A stretch of 64,000 bases of DNA from Haloprofundus halophilus. Lineage in GTDB: Archaea > Halobacteriota > Halobacteria > Halobacteriales > Haloferacaceae. The notes under the pieces are model-generated. The model was given only the letters and a program-made list of their open reading frames with translations. It was not told the DNA's origin and ran no database searches. The position numbers and the translations under genes were made by a program. The DNA is taken from assembly GCF_003439925.1 (NCBI RefSeq), contig NZ_QQRR01000001.1, forward strand, positions 124,001-188,000, in the 5' to 3' direction. Positions 1 through 7,864 of the stretch are shown here, piece by piece. How positions within the stretch are numbered: position 1 is the first letter of the stretch; each line of letters opens with the position of its first letter.

Positions 1-1
1 C

Positions 2-124
2 GACCGGGGTATCGTCAAGTATCTTCGCGGCGACGTCGCAACCGACATCATCGATACGTACACCCACAACTGGGGGGGACAGGTTCGGGAGACGTACGAG
101 TCGAACATCTACTCGATACTCTGA
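2..124 (+). CDS. C-terminal fragment of an unidentified protein (5' end outside window)
   Basis: An open frame runs in from the left edge and ends at TGA 122-124, leaving 40 residues that finish in ESNIYSIL. The fragment is moderately hydrophilic with several aromatic residues and no recognisable motif or membrane segment. I cannot name the family. It is followed by about 330 bp without a convincing gene. Codon usage (GC-rich third positions) fits the rest of the window, so it is probably a real gene end and not read-through. Confidence 0.55.
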   Translation, partial: DRGIVKYLRGDVATDIIDTYTHNWGGQVRETYESNIYSIL

Positions 125-452
125 GTCGTCGGCCTCTGTACCGCGTTCGGGAAGACCGGATCAGTACACCGCCTCGGATGGCTTTTCGGAGGACACTCCC
201 GACAGCCGCCCGTAAAGATATCTGTCTATCTTTCCAGAGAGATTTCCATATTCGTTCTCACGCGGTACCCGACCCGATGTCCGGGTGACGGAGAACTCCG
301 GTAGCAGTCCGCTGAGGGTGTCACGCGGCAACTCGTCTGAGAGCGCCAGTTCCGACGAGCGGCGGGACGTTACCGAACTCTCCGAACTCGCGGTCCGTCG
401 TTACGACGCCATGTATATCCCATATCGCTATACCCAAACTACGCCGACACCG
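125..452. other. Intergenic stretch with no gene seen
   Basis: Both strands were read. There is no frame with a plausible start and haloarchaeal coding bias. An AT-richer patch near 411-440 could carry promoter elements, but no gene starts beside it: the flanking gene on the right is on the minus strand and ends here. It is probably the 3' flank of two convergent genes. Confidence 0.5.
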
Positions 453-1157
453 TCACGCCGGATTCACTTCTTCGACCAACGTCGGAGAGTCGTTCGCGGG
501 GCTGTTCACCCGCGTCGAGACCGGATACGCACGCATCTCGGCTTCGGGATAGGGGTCCAAGAGCGTCGACGCGGTGTCGGCGTCGGCGGAGAGCCACTTC
601 TCTTCTTCCTCGAGCGAGAGGACGACGGCCATTCGGTCGTGAAGCGGCGATACGACGCCGTTGGGCTCTGTCGTGATGATTGCGAACGTCTCTATCGGCT
701 CAGGGTCACCCGCCCCGTCGTCGGTGAACTCGTCGAGTCCGGTCTGGGCCTCCGGCGGCGTCCACCGCTCCCAGATACCGGCCATGGCGAACGGGCGGTC
801 GTCCTCGAACGCCACTCGGTACGGCTGTTTGCCGTCGCCGTTCTCGCGCGGGGTCCACTCGTAGAAGCCGTCGGCGGGCACGAGACAGCGACGCCGCTCG
901 AACGCGTCGCGGAAACTCCGCTTCTCGGCGACGCTCTCGGCGCGGGCGTTGATGAACGACTTCGAACGCGACTCCGCCCACTCGGGGATGAACCCCCACT
1001 GGACGAACCGCAGGGTGTCGGGCGCGTCGTTCGTGACGACCGGCAGTCGCTGGCCCGGAGCGCAGTTGTACCGCGCTTTCAGCGGGCGCTCGGCGGTCAC
1101 CTCGAATCGCTCTTCGAGTTCGGGTTGCGGGGTGAAGAGGGTGTAGCGGCCACACAT
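453..1157 (-). CDS. SRAP domain protein (YedK/HMCES family)
   Basis: This 234-aa protein matches the SOS-response-associated peptidase family, which in E. coli YedK and human HMCES forms a thiazolidine DNA-protein crosslink with abasic sites in single-stranded DNA. The essential catalytic Cys2 directly follows the initiator Met (MCGRYTLF). Other family marks are NCAPGQ at 31-36, N70 in INARAE, RCLVPADGFYEW at 90-101 and HDRM near 173, which together make up the conserved Cys/Asn/Glu/His active site. Length is normal for the family. Cys2 requires the ATG at 1157 to be the true start. It is divergent from the exonuclease-like gene at 1255, sharing a 97-bp promoter region. Confidence 0.93.
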   Translation of the reverse strand: MCGRYTLFTPQPELEERFEVTAERPLKARYNCAPGQRLPVVTNDAPDTLRFVQWGFIPEWAESRSKSFINARAESVAEKRSFRDAFERRRCLVPADGFYEWTPRENGDGKQPYRVAFEDDRPFAMAGIWERWTPPEAQTGLDEFTDDGAGDPEPIETFAIITTEPNGVVSPLHDRMAVVLSLEEEEKWLSADADTASTLLDPYPEAEMRAYPVSTRVNSPANDSPTLVEEVNPA

Positions 1158-1254
1158 ACTCGAGAGGAGGACGCCGAGCGAGTTAGGTCGTCGGTCCGTC
1201 CGCTCTCCGTGACGGTGCGACGGGTTTAGGTTTCCCCGTCACCGTCGTACTGGC

Positions 1255-2001
1255 GTGCGAATCGAGAACAGTTTCATCCCCGTTCGCGGCGTCGGCGAGA
1301 AAACCGAGCGTCGACTGTGGGAGTCGGGTGTCACTCACTGGGACGAGTTCGAGCCGTCGGCCGTCGGCGAGACGACCGCGGACCGAATCGAGACGTTCAT
1401 CGACGAAGCGACCGACCGCCTCGACGCCGGCGACTCGCGCTACTTCGACGCTGCCCTCCCGAGCAGCGCGCGCTGGCGGCTGTACGAGAACTTCCGCGAC
1501 GACGCCTGTTTCTTCGACATCGAGACGACCGGTCTCGACGCCTCCTACGCCGACGTGACGACGGTGAGTCTCTGCCGCGGCGGCGAGACGACGACGCTCG
1601 TCCGCGGGCAGGACCTCTCCGCGGAGACGCTACGCGAACACCTCGCGGAGGTGCCGCTTCTCGTCTCGTTCAACGGCATCCGCTTCGACGCGCCCTTCTT
1701 AGAGGAGTCGTTCGGCATCGACGTCGATGCACCGCACCTCGACCTGATGTACCCGTGTAAGACGCTCGGTCTCTCGGGCGGCCTCAAGCAGATCGAGAGA
1801 GACGTCGGTATCGACCGCGACCGACCGGACCTCTCGGGTCGCGACGCGGTTCGTCTCTGGCGGCAGTACGAACGCGGCGACGACGACGCCCTCGACACGC
1901 TGGTCTCGTACAACCGCGACGACACGGAGAACCTCCGGGCGTTGGCCGACGACGTTTCCACCCGTCTCCACGAGAACGTCTTCGCGGACGTCCTGTCGTA
2001 G
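1255..2001 (+). CDS. RNase H-fold 3'-5' exonuclease-like protein (YprB type)
   Basis: The 248-aa product has an N-terminal helix-hairpin-helix-like stretch (VRGVGEKTERRLWESG, about 10-25) followed by a DEDD-type exonuclease fold: FFDIETTGLD at about 86-95 supplies the first Asp/Glu pair, LVSFNGIRFDAPFL the second motif, and YNRDDTENL near the C-terminus the last. This fits the YprB-like ribonuclease H-fold family; the substrate is unknown. GTG at 1255 is chosen because a TATA-like TTTAGG (1225-1230) lies about 28 bp upstream, as for leaderless haloarchaeal transcripts. Its divergent partner is the abasic-site shield protein SRAP, so a DNA-repair role is a reasonable inference. Confidence 0.85.
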   Translation: MRIENSFIPVRGVGEKTERRLWESGVTHWDEFEPSAVGETTADRIETFIDEATDRLDAGDSRYFDAALPSSARWRLYENFRDDACFFDIETTGLDASYADVTTVSLCRGGETTTLVRGQDLSAETLREHLAEVPLLVSFNGIRFDAPFLEESFGIDVDAPHLDLMYPCKTLGLSGGLKQIERDVGIDRDRPDLSGRDAVRLWRQYERGDDDALDTLVSYNRDDTENLRALADDVSTRLHENVFADVLS

Positions 2002-2022
2002 TAGTCGAAACGGAGCGCTCGT

Positions 2023-2724
2023 TTAGCTCGCGGGGGAACGCTCCTGTTCGGGCCGGCCGTCGCTCGCTCGCTTGCGCTCGTCGACAGGAGAGAGCGCGTT
2101 CTCGACCAGCGTCTTCACCGCTCGGCGGAACCGCTCGGACGCCGCGTTCCCGGAGATTCCCAGTTCGTCGGCGAGTTCCGACAGCGACTGTTCGCGCGGG
2201 ATTTCGAGATAGCCGCTCGACACCGCCGCGAGGAGCGTCTCGCGCTGTTCGTCCGTCAGTCCGTACTCGTCGACCGACGCGGTCTCGCGCTCCTCGAAGA
2301 GTCGGTGAAACTCGAAGTCGACGTCGCGCTCGCGGCAGAACGCGTGACAGCGGGCGAACGACTCCCGGTCGGGGAACTCCGCGCGGAACTGCCATCCGTC
2401 GTGCGTCGCCGTGAGTTCGTGGATGACGCCCCCCTCCTCGACGACCAGCGGATAGATGCTCGTCGCGAGTCCTTCGCCGCGTAGTTCCGTCTGATAGAGC
2501 CGTCTGGAGCCGGCGGTGGCGACCACCGACAGCGACTCGACGGTCGGGTCCTCCTCGGCCGCCCGCTCGAACGTCTCGAACTCGTCGCTCTCGGCCCAGA
2601 CGAGGAGCCGGACGCGGTCGCCGTCGACGGCGTCGGACCGTTCCCAGACGATCTTCGTTCCCGGTTCCCGCTGCAACGCCCGGCGCAGTATCGGATGGTC
2701 GAGGGTAAACTCGACGACGATCAC
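2023..2724 (-). CDS. Bat-type HTH_10 transcriptional regulator
   Basis: The 233-aa protein (start MIVVEFTLDHPILRRAL) has the two-part layout of haloarchaeal bacterio-opsin-activator-like regulators: an N-terminal Bat GAF/HTH-associated beta domain of about 150 residues and a C-terminal HTH_10 domain (LTDEQRETLLAAVSSGYLEIPRE followed by LSELADELGISGNAASERFRRAVKTL, about 175-225). GTG at 2724 is preferred over the TTG at 2739 because family members begin with this sequence. It lacks PAS or receiver domains, so its input signal is unknown. It is divergent from a DUF7344 gene, an arrangement repeated at 14.7-17.9 kb. Confidence 0.88.
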   Translation of the reverse strand: MIVVEFTLDHPILRRALQREPGTKIVWERSDAVDGDRVRLLVWAESDEFETFERAAEEDPTVESLSVVATAGSRRLYQTELRGEGLATSIYPLVVEEGGVIHELTATHDGWQFRAEFPDRESFARCHAFCRERDVDFEFHRLFEERETASVDEYGLTDEQRETLLAAVSSGYLEIPREQSLSELADELGISGNAASERFRRAVKTLVENALSPVDERKRASDGRPEQERSPAS

Positions 2725-2836
2725 CGCACTGCCCTCCAATCGCTCGACATCGATACCAGAGAACAGTCATCCGTATATAAGATGCGGGAAAATGCACGCT
2801 GTTACCTCATTGTGTGCGAGGGAGTAGCTACGCGCA

Positions 2837-3187
2837 GTGTTTGGCGAAGACTTCGACTCGACCTCGACCGACGTTCTCTTCGACCTGCTCTCCGACGTCC
2901 GCCGCCGACAGCTCTGGGAGTGTCTCGATTCGACGACGGCCGACGTTCTCTCGGTCGACGAACTCGCACGTCTCATCGAAGAGCGAGAGCCACAGACGAA
3001 CGACGCGGAATCACCGCAGGCCGACCGTCTCGCCCACAACCTGTACCACGTCCATCTCCCGAAGTTCGACGAGGCGGGGCTCGTCGCGTTCGACGCCGAC
3101 GAACTGACGGTTCGGCCCGGGTCTATTCCGTCGTTAGAAACGCTGTTCGACGCGGAGAACATGGTTCCAGTCGCCGAGAGCGACTGA
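2837..3187 (+). CDS. DUF7344 winged-helix protein
   Basis: This 116-aa protein has the DUF7344 pattern: an N-terminal LFDLLSDVRRRQLWECL helix, a variable acidic loop, then RLAHNLYHVHLPKFDEAGLV and a short beta wing (FDADELTVRPG). Proteins of this haloarchaeal family are predicted DNA-binding winged helices; their targets are generally unknown. GTG 2837 is the first start in frame. A TATA-like TATATAAG at 2773-2780 lies within the shared divergent region with the Bat-type gene. The distance to this start (about 57 bp) is longer than for a leaderless transcript, so the true start or promoter remains open. Confidence 0.8.
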   Translation: MFGEDFDSTSTDVLFDLLSDVRRRQLWECLDSTTADVLSVDELARLIEEREPQTNDAESPQADRLAHNLYHVHLPKFDEAGLVAFDADELTVRPGSIPSLETLFDAENMVPVAESD

Positions 3188-3249
3188 CCGGGTCGCTCCC
3201 GATCACACAGATTCGAGGAGAGAGCACACGACCGAAATCGTGGGAGCAG

Positions 3250-3447
3250 TCACGCGAGAATGTCGCCGATGCGTCGCGCCTCGCCGCTTAGCTCGGGCTG
3301 TTTCTCGACGATTTTGAGCACTTCGTGGTCGGTTACGTCGGGGTAGGACTTCTGCGTCGCGTCCTCGATGAGTTTCTTTTCGAGGCGGAACTCGGTGCCG
3401 TCGTAGACGACGTCGACGCCTTCTTCGTCGAAAGAGAGAACGGTCAT
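3250..3447 (-). CDS. DUF5800-like small acidic protein
   Basis: The start is set at the ATG of MTVLSFDEEGVDVVYDG, giving 65 residues; a longer frame to 3540 adds 31 residues rich in Arg/Thr that look non-coding. The protein is acidic with a beta-rich start and a helical end (HEVLKIVEKQPELSGEARRIGDIL). It resembles small haloarchaeal proteins annotated as DUF5800, from memory and not from a search. No catalytic motif is visible. It is divergent from the bactofilin-like gene. Confidence 0.75.
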   Translation of the reverse strand: MTVLSFDEEGVDVVYDGTEFRLEKKLIEDATQKSYPDVTDHEVLKIVEKQPELSGEARRIGDILA

Positions 3448-3511
3448 ACCCGCCGTTGGCCACCGCAACGTAAAAACGTGGCTCGTTGTCCGCCGGGCGT
3501 CTTGCGGACGG

Positions 3512-3519
3512 TTTATTAT
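3512..3519 (+). promoter_or_regulatory. TATA-like box for the bactofilin-like gene
   Basis: TTTATTAT lies 23-30 bp before the GTG at 3542, the usual spacing for a leaderless haloarchaeal transcript. This is the main reason for choosing that start over GTG 3533 or TTG 3530. Confidence 0.5.
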
Positions 3520-3541
3520 CCCTGACGTTTTGGTGCGCACT

Positions 3542-4396
3542 GTGCCACCCGGTCAGGACCCGCTCGACGCCCTCCGCATCCCCGACGGGACGACCGTCGA
3601 GGAACACGACCTGGTCACCGACGGCGACGTCATCGTCGGGAGCCAAGCCACCGTCGACTTCGGCGTCCGCGGCCGGAACCTCGCAGCGGGCGAGCGCGTC
3701 ACCTTCGGCGGCGACATCGAAGCCGACGGCGACTGCCGCCTCGACATGTGGTGCGACGTCGCCGGCAACGTCCTCGTCGGCGACGACGCCTACCTCGGCG
3801 AGCGCGTCCACATCGGCGGCCGCCTGATGGTCTCCGGCGACCTCGACATCGGCGACGACGTCGAGATAGAGGAAGGGTTCGAGGCCAGCGGCTGGATCGT
3901 CATCCGCAACCCGGTGCCGACGCTCGTCTTCTACTTCATCGTCCTCTCGCAGCTCCTGAAACTCGGCGAGCGCGACGCGGCCAACGAACTCGCGGCGGCG
4001 ATGGCCGACGGCGACGAACAGCGCGACCCGCTCGTCGTCCCGCGCGGCGGCCACGTCTCCGACGACGCGTGGCGCGTCTCGACGCCCGCCCGCATCGGCG
4101 GCGACTGCCGACTCCACGGCAACGTCCGCGCGGAGTCCATCCAGGTGGGCGAACGGAACAACATCTTCGGCAGTCTGCGCGCCCGCGAGGACATCTTCGT
4201 CGGCTCGGGGACTCGGGTCCACGGCGACGTGACGACCCGGTCGGGAACCGTACACGTCGCCGACGACGCGCGCATCCTCGGCGACGTCGTGTGTTCCGAC
4301 CTCGTCGTCCACGAGGGTGCGACCGTCGACGGGTCGATGCGCGCCCGCGGTGAGGTGCGGTTGGTTCGCACCGACATGACGCGCGAGATCGAGTAG
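3542..4396 (+). CDS. Bactofilin-like polymer-forming protein
   Basis: The 284-aa protein (VPPGQDPLDAL start) consists mostly of short Gly/Asp/Val-rich beta turns such as GDVIVGSQATVDFGV, GDCRLDMWCDVAGNVLVGDDAYLGERVHIGG and GDLDIGDDVEIEEG. This is the right-handed beta-helix pattern of polymer-forming cytoskeletal proteins (bactofilins). The beta-helix is split by a hydrophobic-helical insertion (PTLVFYFIVLSQLLKLGE, about 120-137) and a linker; a second beta-helix block follows to the C-terminus. The insertion may touch the membrane. Two bactofilin-like halves in one chain is common among haloarchaeal homologues. A cytoskeletal or envelope scaffold role is inferred. Confidence 0.8.
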   Translation: MPPGQDPLDALRIPDGTTVEEHDLVTDGDVIVGSQATVDFGVRGRNLAAGERVTFGGDIEADGDCRLDMWCDVAGNVLVGDDAYLGERVHIGGRLMVSGDLDIGDDVEIEEGFEASGWIVIRNPVPTLVFYFIVLSQLLKLGERDAANELAAAMADGDEQRDPLVVPRGGHVSDDAWRVSTPARIGGDCRLHGNVRAESIQVGERNNIFGSLRAREDIFVGSGTRVHGDVTTRSGTVHVADDARILGDVVCSDLVVHEGATVDGSMRARGEVRLVRTDMTREIE

Positions 4397-4443
4397 CCTC
4401 CTCTAACCGAAAGGAAATTCCCCGCGACTGCGGAAGGGAGGGT

Positions 4444-5619
4444 ATGCTCACCATCGCGCTCGCGGGGAAGCCGAACGCGGGCAAGTCGACGTTCTACACC
4501 GCGGCCACGATGGCTGACGTGGACGTGGCGAACTACCCCTTCACGACCATCGACGCCAACCGCGGCGTCACGTACGCGCGCACGGAGTGCCCCTGTCTGG
4601 AACGCGACGAGCGCTGCGGCAACTGCGAGGGCGGAAAGCGCTACGTCCCCGTCGAACTGCTCGACGTGGCCGGACTCGTTCCCGGCGCGCACGAGGGGAA
4701 AGGACTCGGCAACCAGTTTCTCGACGAACTGACGAACGCCGACGTCATCGTCAACGTCGTCGACGCCTCCGGCGGCACCGACGAGGAGGGCGAACCCGTC
4801 GAAGTCGGGACGTACGACCCCCTCGACGAGGTCGACTTCATCGAGGAGGAGATGGACCAGTGGCTCGCGGGCATCGTCGAGCGCAACTGGGAGTCCATCG
4901 AGCGCAAATCCCGCTCTCCCGACTTCGACATCGACGACGCGCTCGCCGACCTGCTCACCGGGTTCGGCGCGTCGGAGTACGAAGTCGCCGCCAGCCTGCG
5001 CGAACTCGACTACCCGGCGGACCCGATGCAGTGGAGCGACGAGCACCGCGAGGCGCTGGCCCGGGACGTGCGCGCGCGGACGAAGCCTATCGTGCTCGTC
5101 GCCAACAAAGTCGACATCGCGCCCGAGGAGAACATCCGCCGACTGCGCGAGACGGAGAAACTCGTCATTCCGGCCACCGCCGACGGCGAGCTCGCGCTCC
5201 GTCGAGCGGCGGAGGCGGGAATCGTCGACTACGACCCCGGCGACGAGGACTTCGAACTCGTCGGCGACGTGAACGACGCCCAGCGGAGAGGGCTCGAACA
5301 GATTCGCGACGTGATGGCCGAGTACGGCGGCACCGGCGTCCAGCAGGCGATAAACGCGGCGGTGTACGACTTACTCGACCACCTCACGGCGTACCCGGTC
5401 CAGAACGAGTCGAAGTGGACCGACGGACAGGGGAACGTGTTGCCCGATGCGTTTCTCTTACCTCGGGGGTCGACGCCCGCGGACCTGGCCTACGCCGTCC
5501 ACTCCGACATCGGTGACGGCTATCTCCACGCGGTCGACGCCAAATCGAAGCGACGCATCTCGGACTCCTACGAACTGGAGGAGGGCGACGTCATCAAAAT
5601 CGTGAGCACGGCGACATAG
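4444..5619 (+). CDS. YchF/Obg-family GTP/ATP-binding protein with TGS domain
   Basis: The 391-aa protein has a G1 loop GKPNAGKST (8-16), a G3 DVAG at 74-77, an NKVD box near 221 and a C-terminal TGS domain (YAVHSDIGDGYLHAVDAK to the end). YchF proteins bind the ribosome and prefer ATP. A four-cysteine insertion (CPC at 49-51, CGNC at 58-61) follows the switch I region; it is typical of the archaeal/eukaryotic Ygr210-like branch and could bind zinc. A purine-rich GGGAGGG just before the ATG may act as a ribosome-binding site. Confidence 0.92.
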   Translation: MLTIALAGKPNAGKSTFYTAATMADVDVANYPFTTIDANRGVTYARTECPCLERDERCGNCEGGKRYVPVELLDVAGLVPGAHEGKGLGNQFLDELTNADVIVNVVDASGGTDEEGEPVEVGTYDPLDEVDFIEEEMDQWLAGIVERNWESIERKSRSPDFDIDDALADLLTGFGASEYEVAASLRELDYPADPMQWSDEHREALARDVRARTKPIVLVANKVDIAPEENIRRLRETEKLVIPATADGELALRRAAEAGIVDYDPGDEDFELVGDVNDAQRRGLEQIRDVMAEYGGTGVQQAINAAVYDLLDHLTAYPVQNESKWTDGQGNVLPDAFLLPRGSTPADLAYAVHSDIGDGYLHAVDAKSKRRISDSYELEEGDVIKIVSTAT

Positions 5620-5712
5620 CGGCGAATCGGCGACCGTCCCGAGGGACAGACCGCACGCACCGACGCTCCGCTCTCGACTACGACGCTCGAAAAATCCGCT
5701 GGAGCCGCGTGT

Positions 5713-6033
5713 TCAGTCGGCGCTGCTGCCGACGGTGTTGTCGCTTCGTGCGTCCGACGCGCGACTGTGCTGGCGTCGCTCCCACGCCCAGCGCTGGCGG
5801 ATAGCGCGACGGCCCTCTTCGGTCAGCTCGTAGTAGTTCGTCCGCTGGTCGAGCGTGCCCTTCTCGACGAGTCCCGCTTCGACGAGGATGTCGAGGTTCG
5901 GGTACAGACGACCGTTGTTGACCTCGCCGCCGAGGTACTCTTCGATGTGGGCTTTGATGTCCTGCCCCGAGGGGTGGTCGTGTCCCGCACAGACGAACAG
6001 CAAGTCTCGTTGGAAGCCAGTTAGGTCGTTCAC
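5713..6033 (-). CDS. PadR family transcriptional regulator
   Basis: From the GTG at 6033 the product is 106 aa and begins VNDLTGFQRDLLFVCAG, the usual start of haloarchaeal PadR proteins. A TTG 48 bp upstream would add an atypical Ser/Ile-rich leader and is rejected. The winged helix runs through HPSGQDIKAHIEEYLGGEVNNGRLYPNLD and LVEAGLVEKGTLDQRTNYYELTEEGRRAI. The tail is basic then polar. PadR proteins usually repress a nearby membrane or transporter gene in response to small molecules; the small membrane protein at 6237 is co-oriented just upstream. A TATA-like GATAACTA lies about 30 bp before the GTG. Confidence 0.88.
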   Translation of the reverse strand: MNDLTGFQRDLLFVCAGHDHPSGQDIKAHIEEYLGGEVNNGRLYPNLDILVEAGLVEKGTLDQRTNYYELTEEGRRAIRQRWAWERRQHSRASDARSDNTVGSSAD

Positions 6034-6142
6034 ATCAAAGCGGAGGACACTCAGGATGTTAGTTATCGAGCTGCTAAGCAATAGAACATGAATTTCACCG
6101 CGAGGTTAGTAGTTGCTTGTCGTCGCTCCCGGCGGTCAGTCG

Positions 6143-6172
6143 CGGACCGTTTCGGACCGTTTCGGACCGTTG
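6143..6172. repeat. Three tandem 10-bp repeats upstream of the PadR gene
   Basis: CGGACCGTTT occurs at 6143-6152 and 6153-6162, and CGGACCGTTG at 6163-6172, so 29 of 30 bases match. The period is about one DNA helical turn, and each unit contains the mini-palindrome CGG-A-CCG. The array sits in the gap between the small membrane protein gene and the PadR gene, about 110-140 bp before the PadR start. Confidence 0.8.
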
Positions 6173-6236
6173 CAACACGACGCAGTCGTGCGGTTTCGTC
6201 CGTTCATACGCTCCTCCTAAACCGGTGTCGTATCGC

Positions 6237-6452
6237 CTACACGAACCGCGGGTCCCCCGTCGCTGCGATGCGGAGCAACACGGCCGAGAAGATGACGACC
6301 CAGCAGGCGAAGAAGACGACGGCGATGGTTCCGAGATACTCGACGTCGGTGCCGCCGACCTGCAGCTCTTTGAGCTGCCAGAGATACACCGTCGTCTCGA
6401 CGCCCATCACGACGAGAAGCACCGCGACGACTCTAATCGCCCTCGTCGACAC
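6237..6452 (-). CDS. Small two-helix membrane protein
   Basis: The 71-aa protein starts at GTG 6452 and has two hydrophobic stretches, about residues 8-24 (VVAVLLVVMGVETTVYL) and 43-63 (IAVVFFACWVVIFSAVLL), joined by a short polar loop. There is no signal sequence or motif I can place. It is co-directional with the PadR gene downstream, which suggests a regulator-membrane protein pair. Family unknown. Confidence 0.7.
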   Translation of the reverse strand: MSTRAIRVVAVLLVVMGVETTVYLWQLKELQVGGTDVEYLGTIAVVFFACWVVIFSAVLLRIAATGDPRFV

Positions 6453-6727
6453 CGTCTTCCCTCCGTCCGTCGCGGAACGAGCCCGAATATCTGAAACTCA
6501 GTTTCGAAGACACTTTCGTGACGCTACCTCGCCGGGGGCGTAGATATAGATACTGCTCGTACGCCGGCAGGTTTCGACGGGATATGAACTTCTCTGCGAC
6601 GCGACGGGAACGGACTCCTCGACGGGGACGGATTCCTCGACGAGACGACGGACGAAGATGAGACGACGGGCGAAGACGGGAAGGAGTGGACCGACGTTTC
6701 AAGTATCTCCTCGCTGGTTGGTAACCT

Positions 6728-6907
6728 ATGTACAGGGCGATCCTCCCCGACGGCGATATGGAGTGTGCAGAGTACGAACACGGCGACTACGGTGTCGACA
6801 TCTTCACCGACGACGAGGAGTTCATCGCCTTCATCCCGTACGCGAACCTCGTCGCGCTCATCAACGAAGAGGTCCAGCTCGGCGACGAACCGTCCATCGC
6901 GGACTGA
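6728..6907 (+). CDS. Conserved-looking 59-aa acidic protein
   Basis: ATG 6728 to TGA 6907 encodes 59 residues beginning MYRAILPDGDMECAEYEHGDYGVDI and ending GDEPSIAD. It is acidic with alternating hydrophobic residues (FIAFIPYANLVALIN) and clear haloarchaeal codon bias, so I take it as a real gene even though it is very short. I recall similar short haloarchaeal hypotheticals but cannot name a family. It is convergent with the UbiA gene, 30 bp away. Confidence 0.72.
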   Translation: MYRAILPDGDMECAEYEHGDYGVDIFTDDEEFIAFIPYANLVALINEEVQLGDEPSIAD

Positions 6908-6937
6908 ACGGTCGACGGCCGACGGGCGGACCCTTCC

Positions 6938-7792
6938 TCACGAGAACGGTCGATACCAGACCGCGACGACGAGAAGCGCCAGGAAGACGTACGCCCCGCG
7001 AACTAGGAGCATCGTCGCCAGCGCCGGGTCCGTCGTCCGCGCGGAGACGGCGACGACGATGCCCAACGCCGCGGCCGCGAGAACCGCCCCGGTCGGGAAC
7101 ACGCCGACCAGCGCGAAGACGGCGACGAGACTCAGTCCCGCGACGAGGAACCCGTAAGCGAGCCGACGCGCGTCGCGTCGGCCGAACAGCACCGCGACGG
7201 TCTGTTTGTCGATGGAGCGGTCGTACGCGTAATCCTTCGAGTCGTCGATGATCTTCACCCCCGTGAGAATCACGAGAAACACGAGCGCGAACGCGAGCGG
7301 CGTCGCCGCGAACGACTCCGTCTGAACGTAGTAACCGCCGAGAATCGCCAGCGAGATGCCCGTCGGATAGCCGAGCGTCGTCGTCGCCGCGCGCATGTCT
7401 AACTGCGGCGCGTGGAGGTAGCCGATGACCCAGCAGGGAAGCGTCACCGCGGCGGCGGCGGGGCCGACGAGCGCCCAGAGCGCGGCGAGGCAGGCGACGA
7501 ATCCGAGCGTCGCGCCGACGAGCGCGAGTCGGCAGCCGCCGACCGACAGCGGGTGGTCGTCGTCCTCGCCGCGGAGGTGGAAGTCGACGTAGCCGTCCTT
7601 GACGTGGGCCGTGTAGACGGCGAAGAACACCGCGAGCGCGTGGACCGCTCCGACCGCAGGCGAGAACGACCCGGCGAGAACGCTGCCGAACCACGACGCG
7701 GCGACGGGCGGCAGCATGAACACCGGGTGCACCTGCGACCCGAACGCCCGAAGCGCCGCCATCGGTCCGGTTCCGTGTCGTGCGACTCCCAT
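6938..7792 (-). CDS. UbiA-family prenyltransferase
   Basis: This 284-aa integral membrane protein has seven to nine hydrophobic helices and two Asp-rich motifs: KDGYVDFHLRGEDDD (65-79) after the second helix and DDSKDYAYDRSIDKQ (183-197) after the sixth. These bind Mg2+ and the prenyl diphosphate in UbiA enzymes. The first motif departs from the canonical NxxxD, as in some archaeal members. Substrate (quinone, lipid or other acceptor) cannot be told from sequence. The start MGVARHGTGP could instead be Met11. Confidence 0.85.
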   Translation of the reverse strand: MGVARHGTGPMAALRAFGSQVHPVFMLPPVAASWFGSVLAGSFSPAVGAVHALAVFFAVYTAHVKDGYVDFHLRGEDDDHPLSVGGCRLALVGATLGFVACLAALWALVGPAAAAVTLPCWVIGYLHAPQLDMRAATTTLGYPTGISLAILGGYYVQTESFAATPLAFALVFLVILTGVKIIDDSKDYAYDRSIDKQTVAVLFGRRDARRLAYGFLVAGLSLVAVFALVGVFPTGAVLAAAALGIVVAVSARTTDPALATMLLVRGAYVFLALLVVAVWYRPFS

Positions 7793-7864
7793 GGGCTAGT
7801 TGCCAGCGAACGAGGGGATAAATCCTGTCCGCGACGAACCGCATCCGCGCCGAGAGCGTCCCGC

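Noticed and set aside
2725-2739. TTG start at 2739 for the Bat-type regulator
   Set aside because: GTG 2724 gives the family-typical N-terminus MIVVEFTLDHP.
6034-6081. TTG start at 6081 for the PadR gene
   Set aside because: Adds an atypical Ser/Ile leader; family members begin at the residue encoded by GTG 6033.
6433-6781. Two minus-strand frames between the small membrane gene and the 59-aa gene
   Set aside because: Arg/Ser-rich products with no motif; the region contains short near-repeats of GGACTCCTCGACG that keep frames open by chance.
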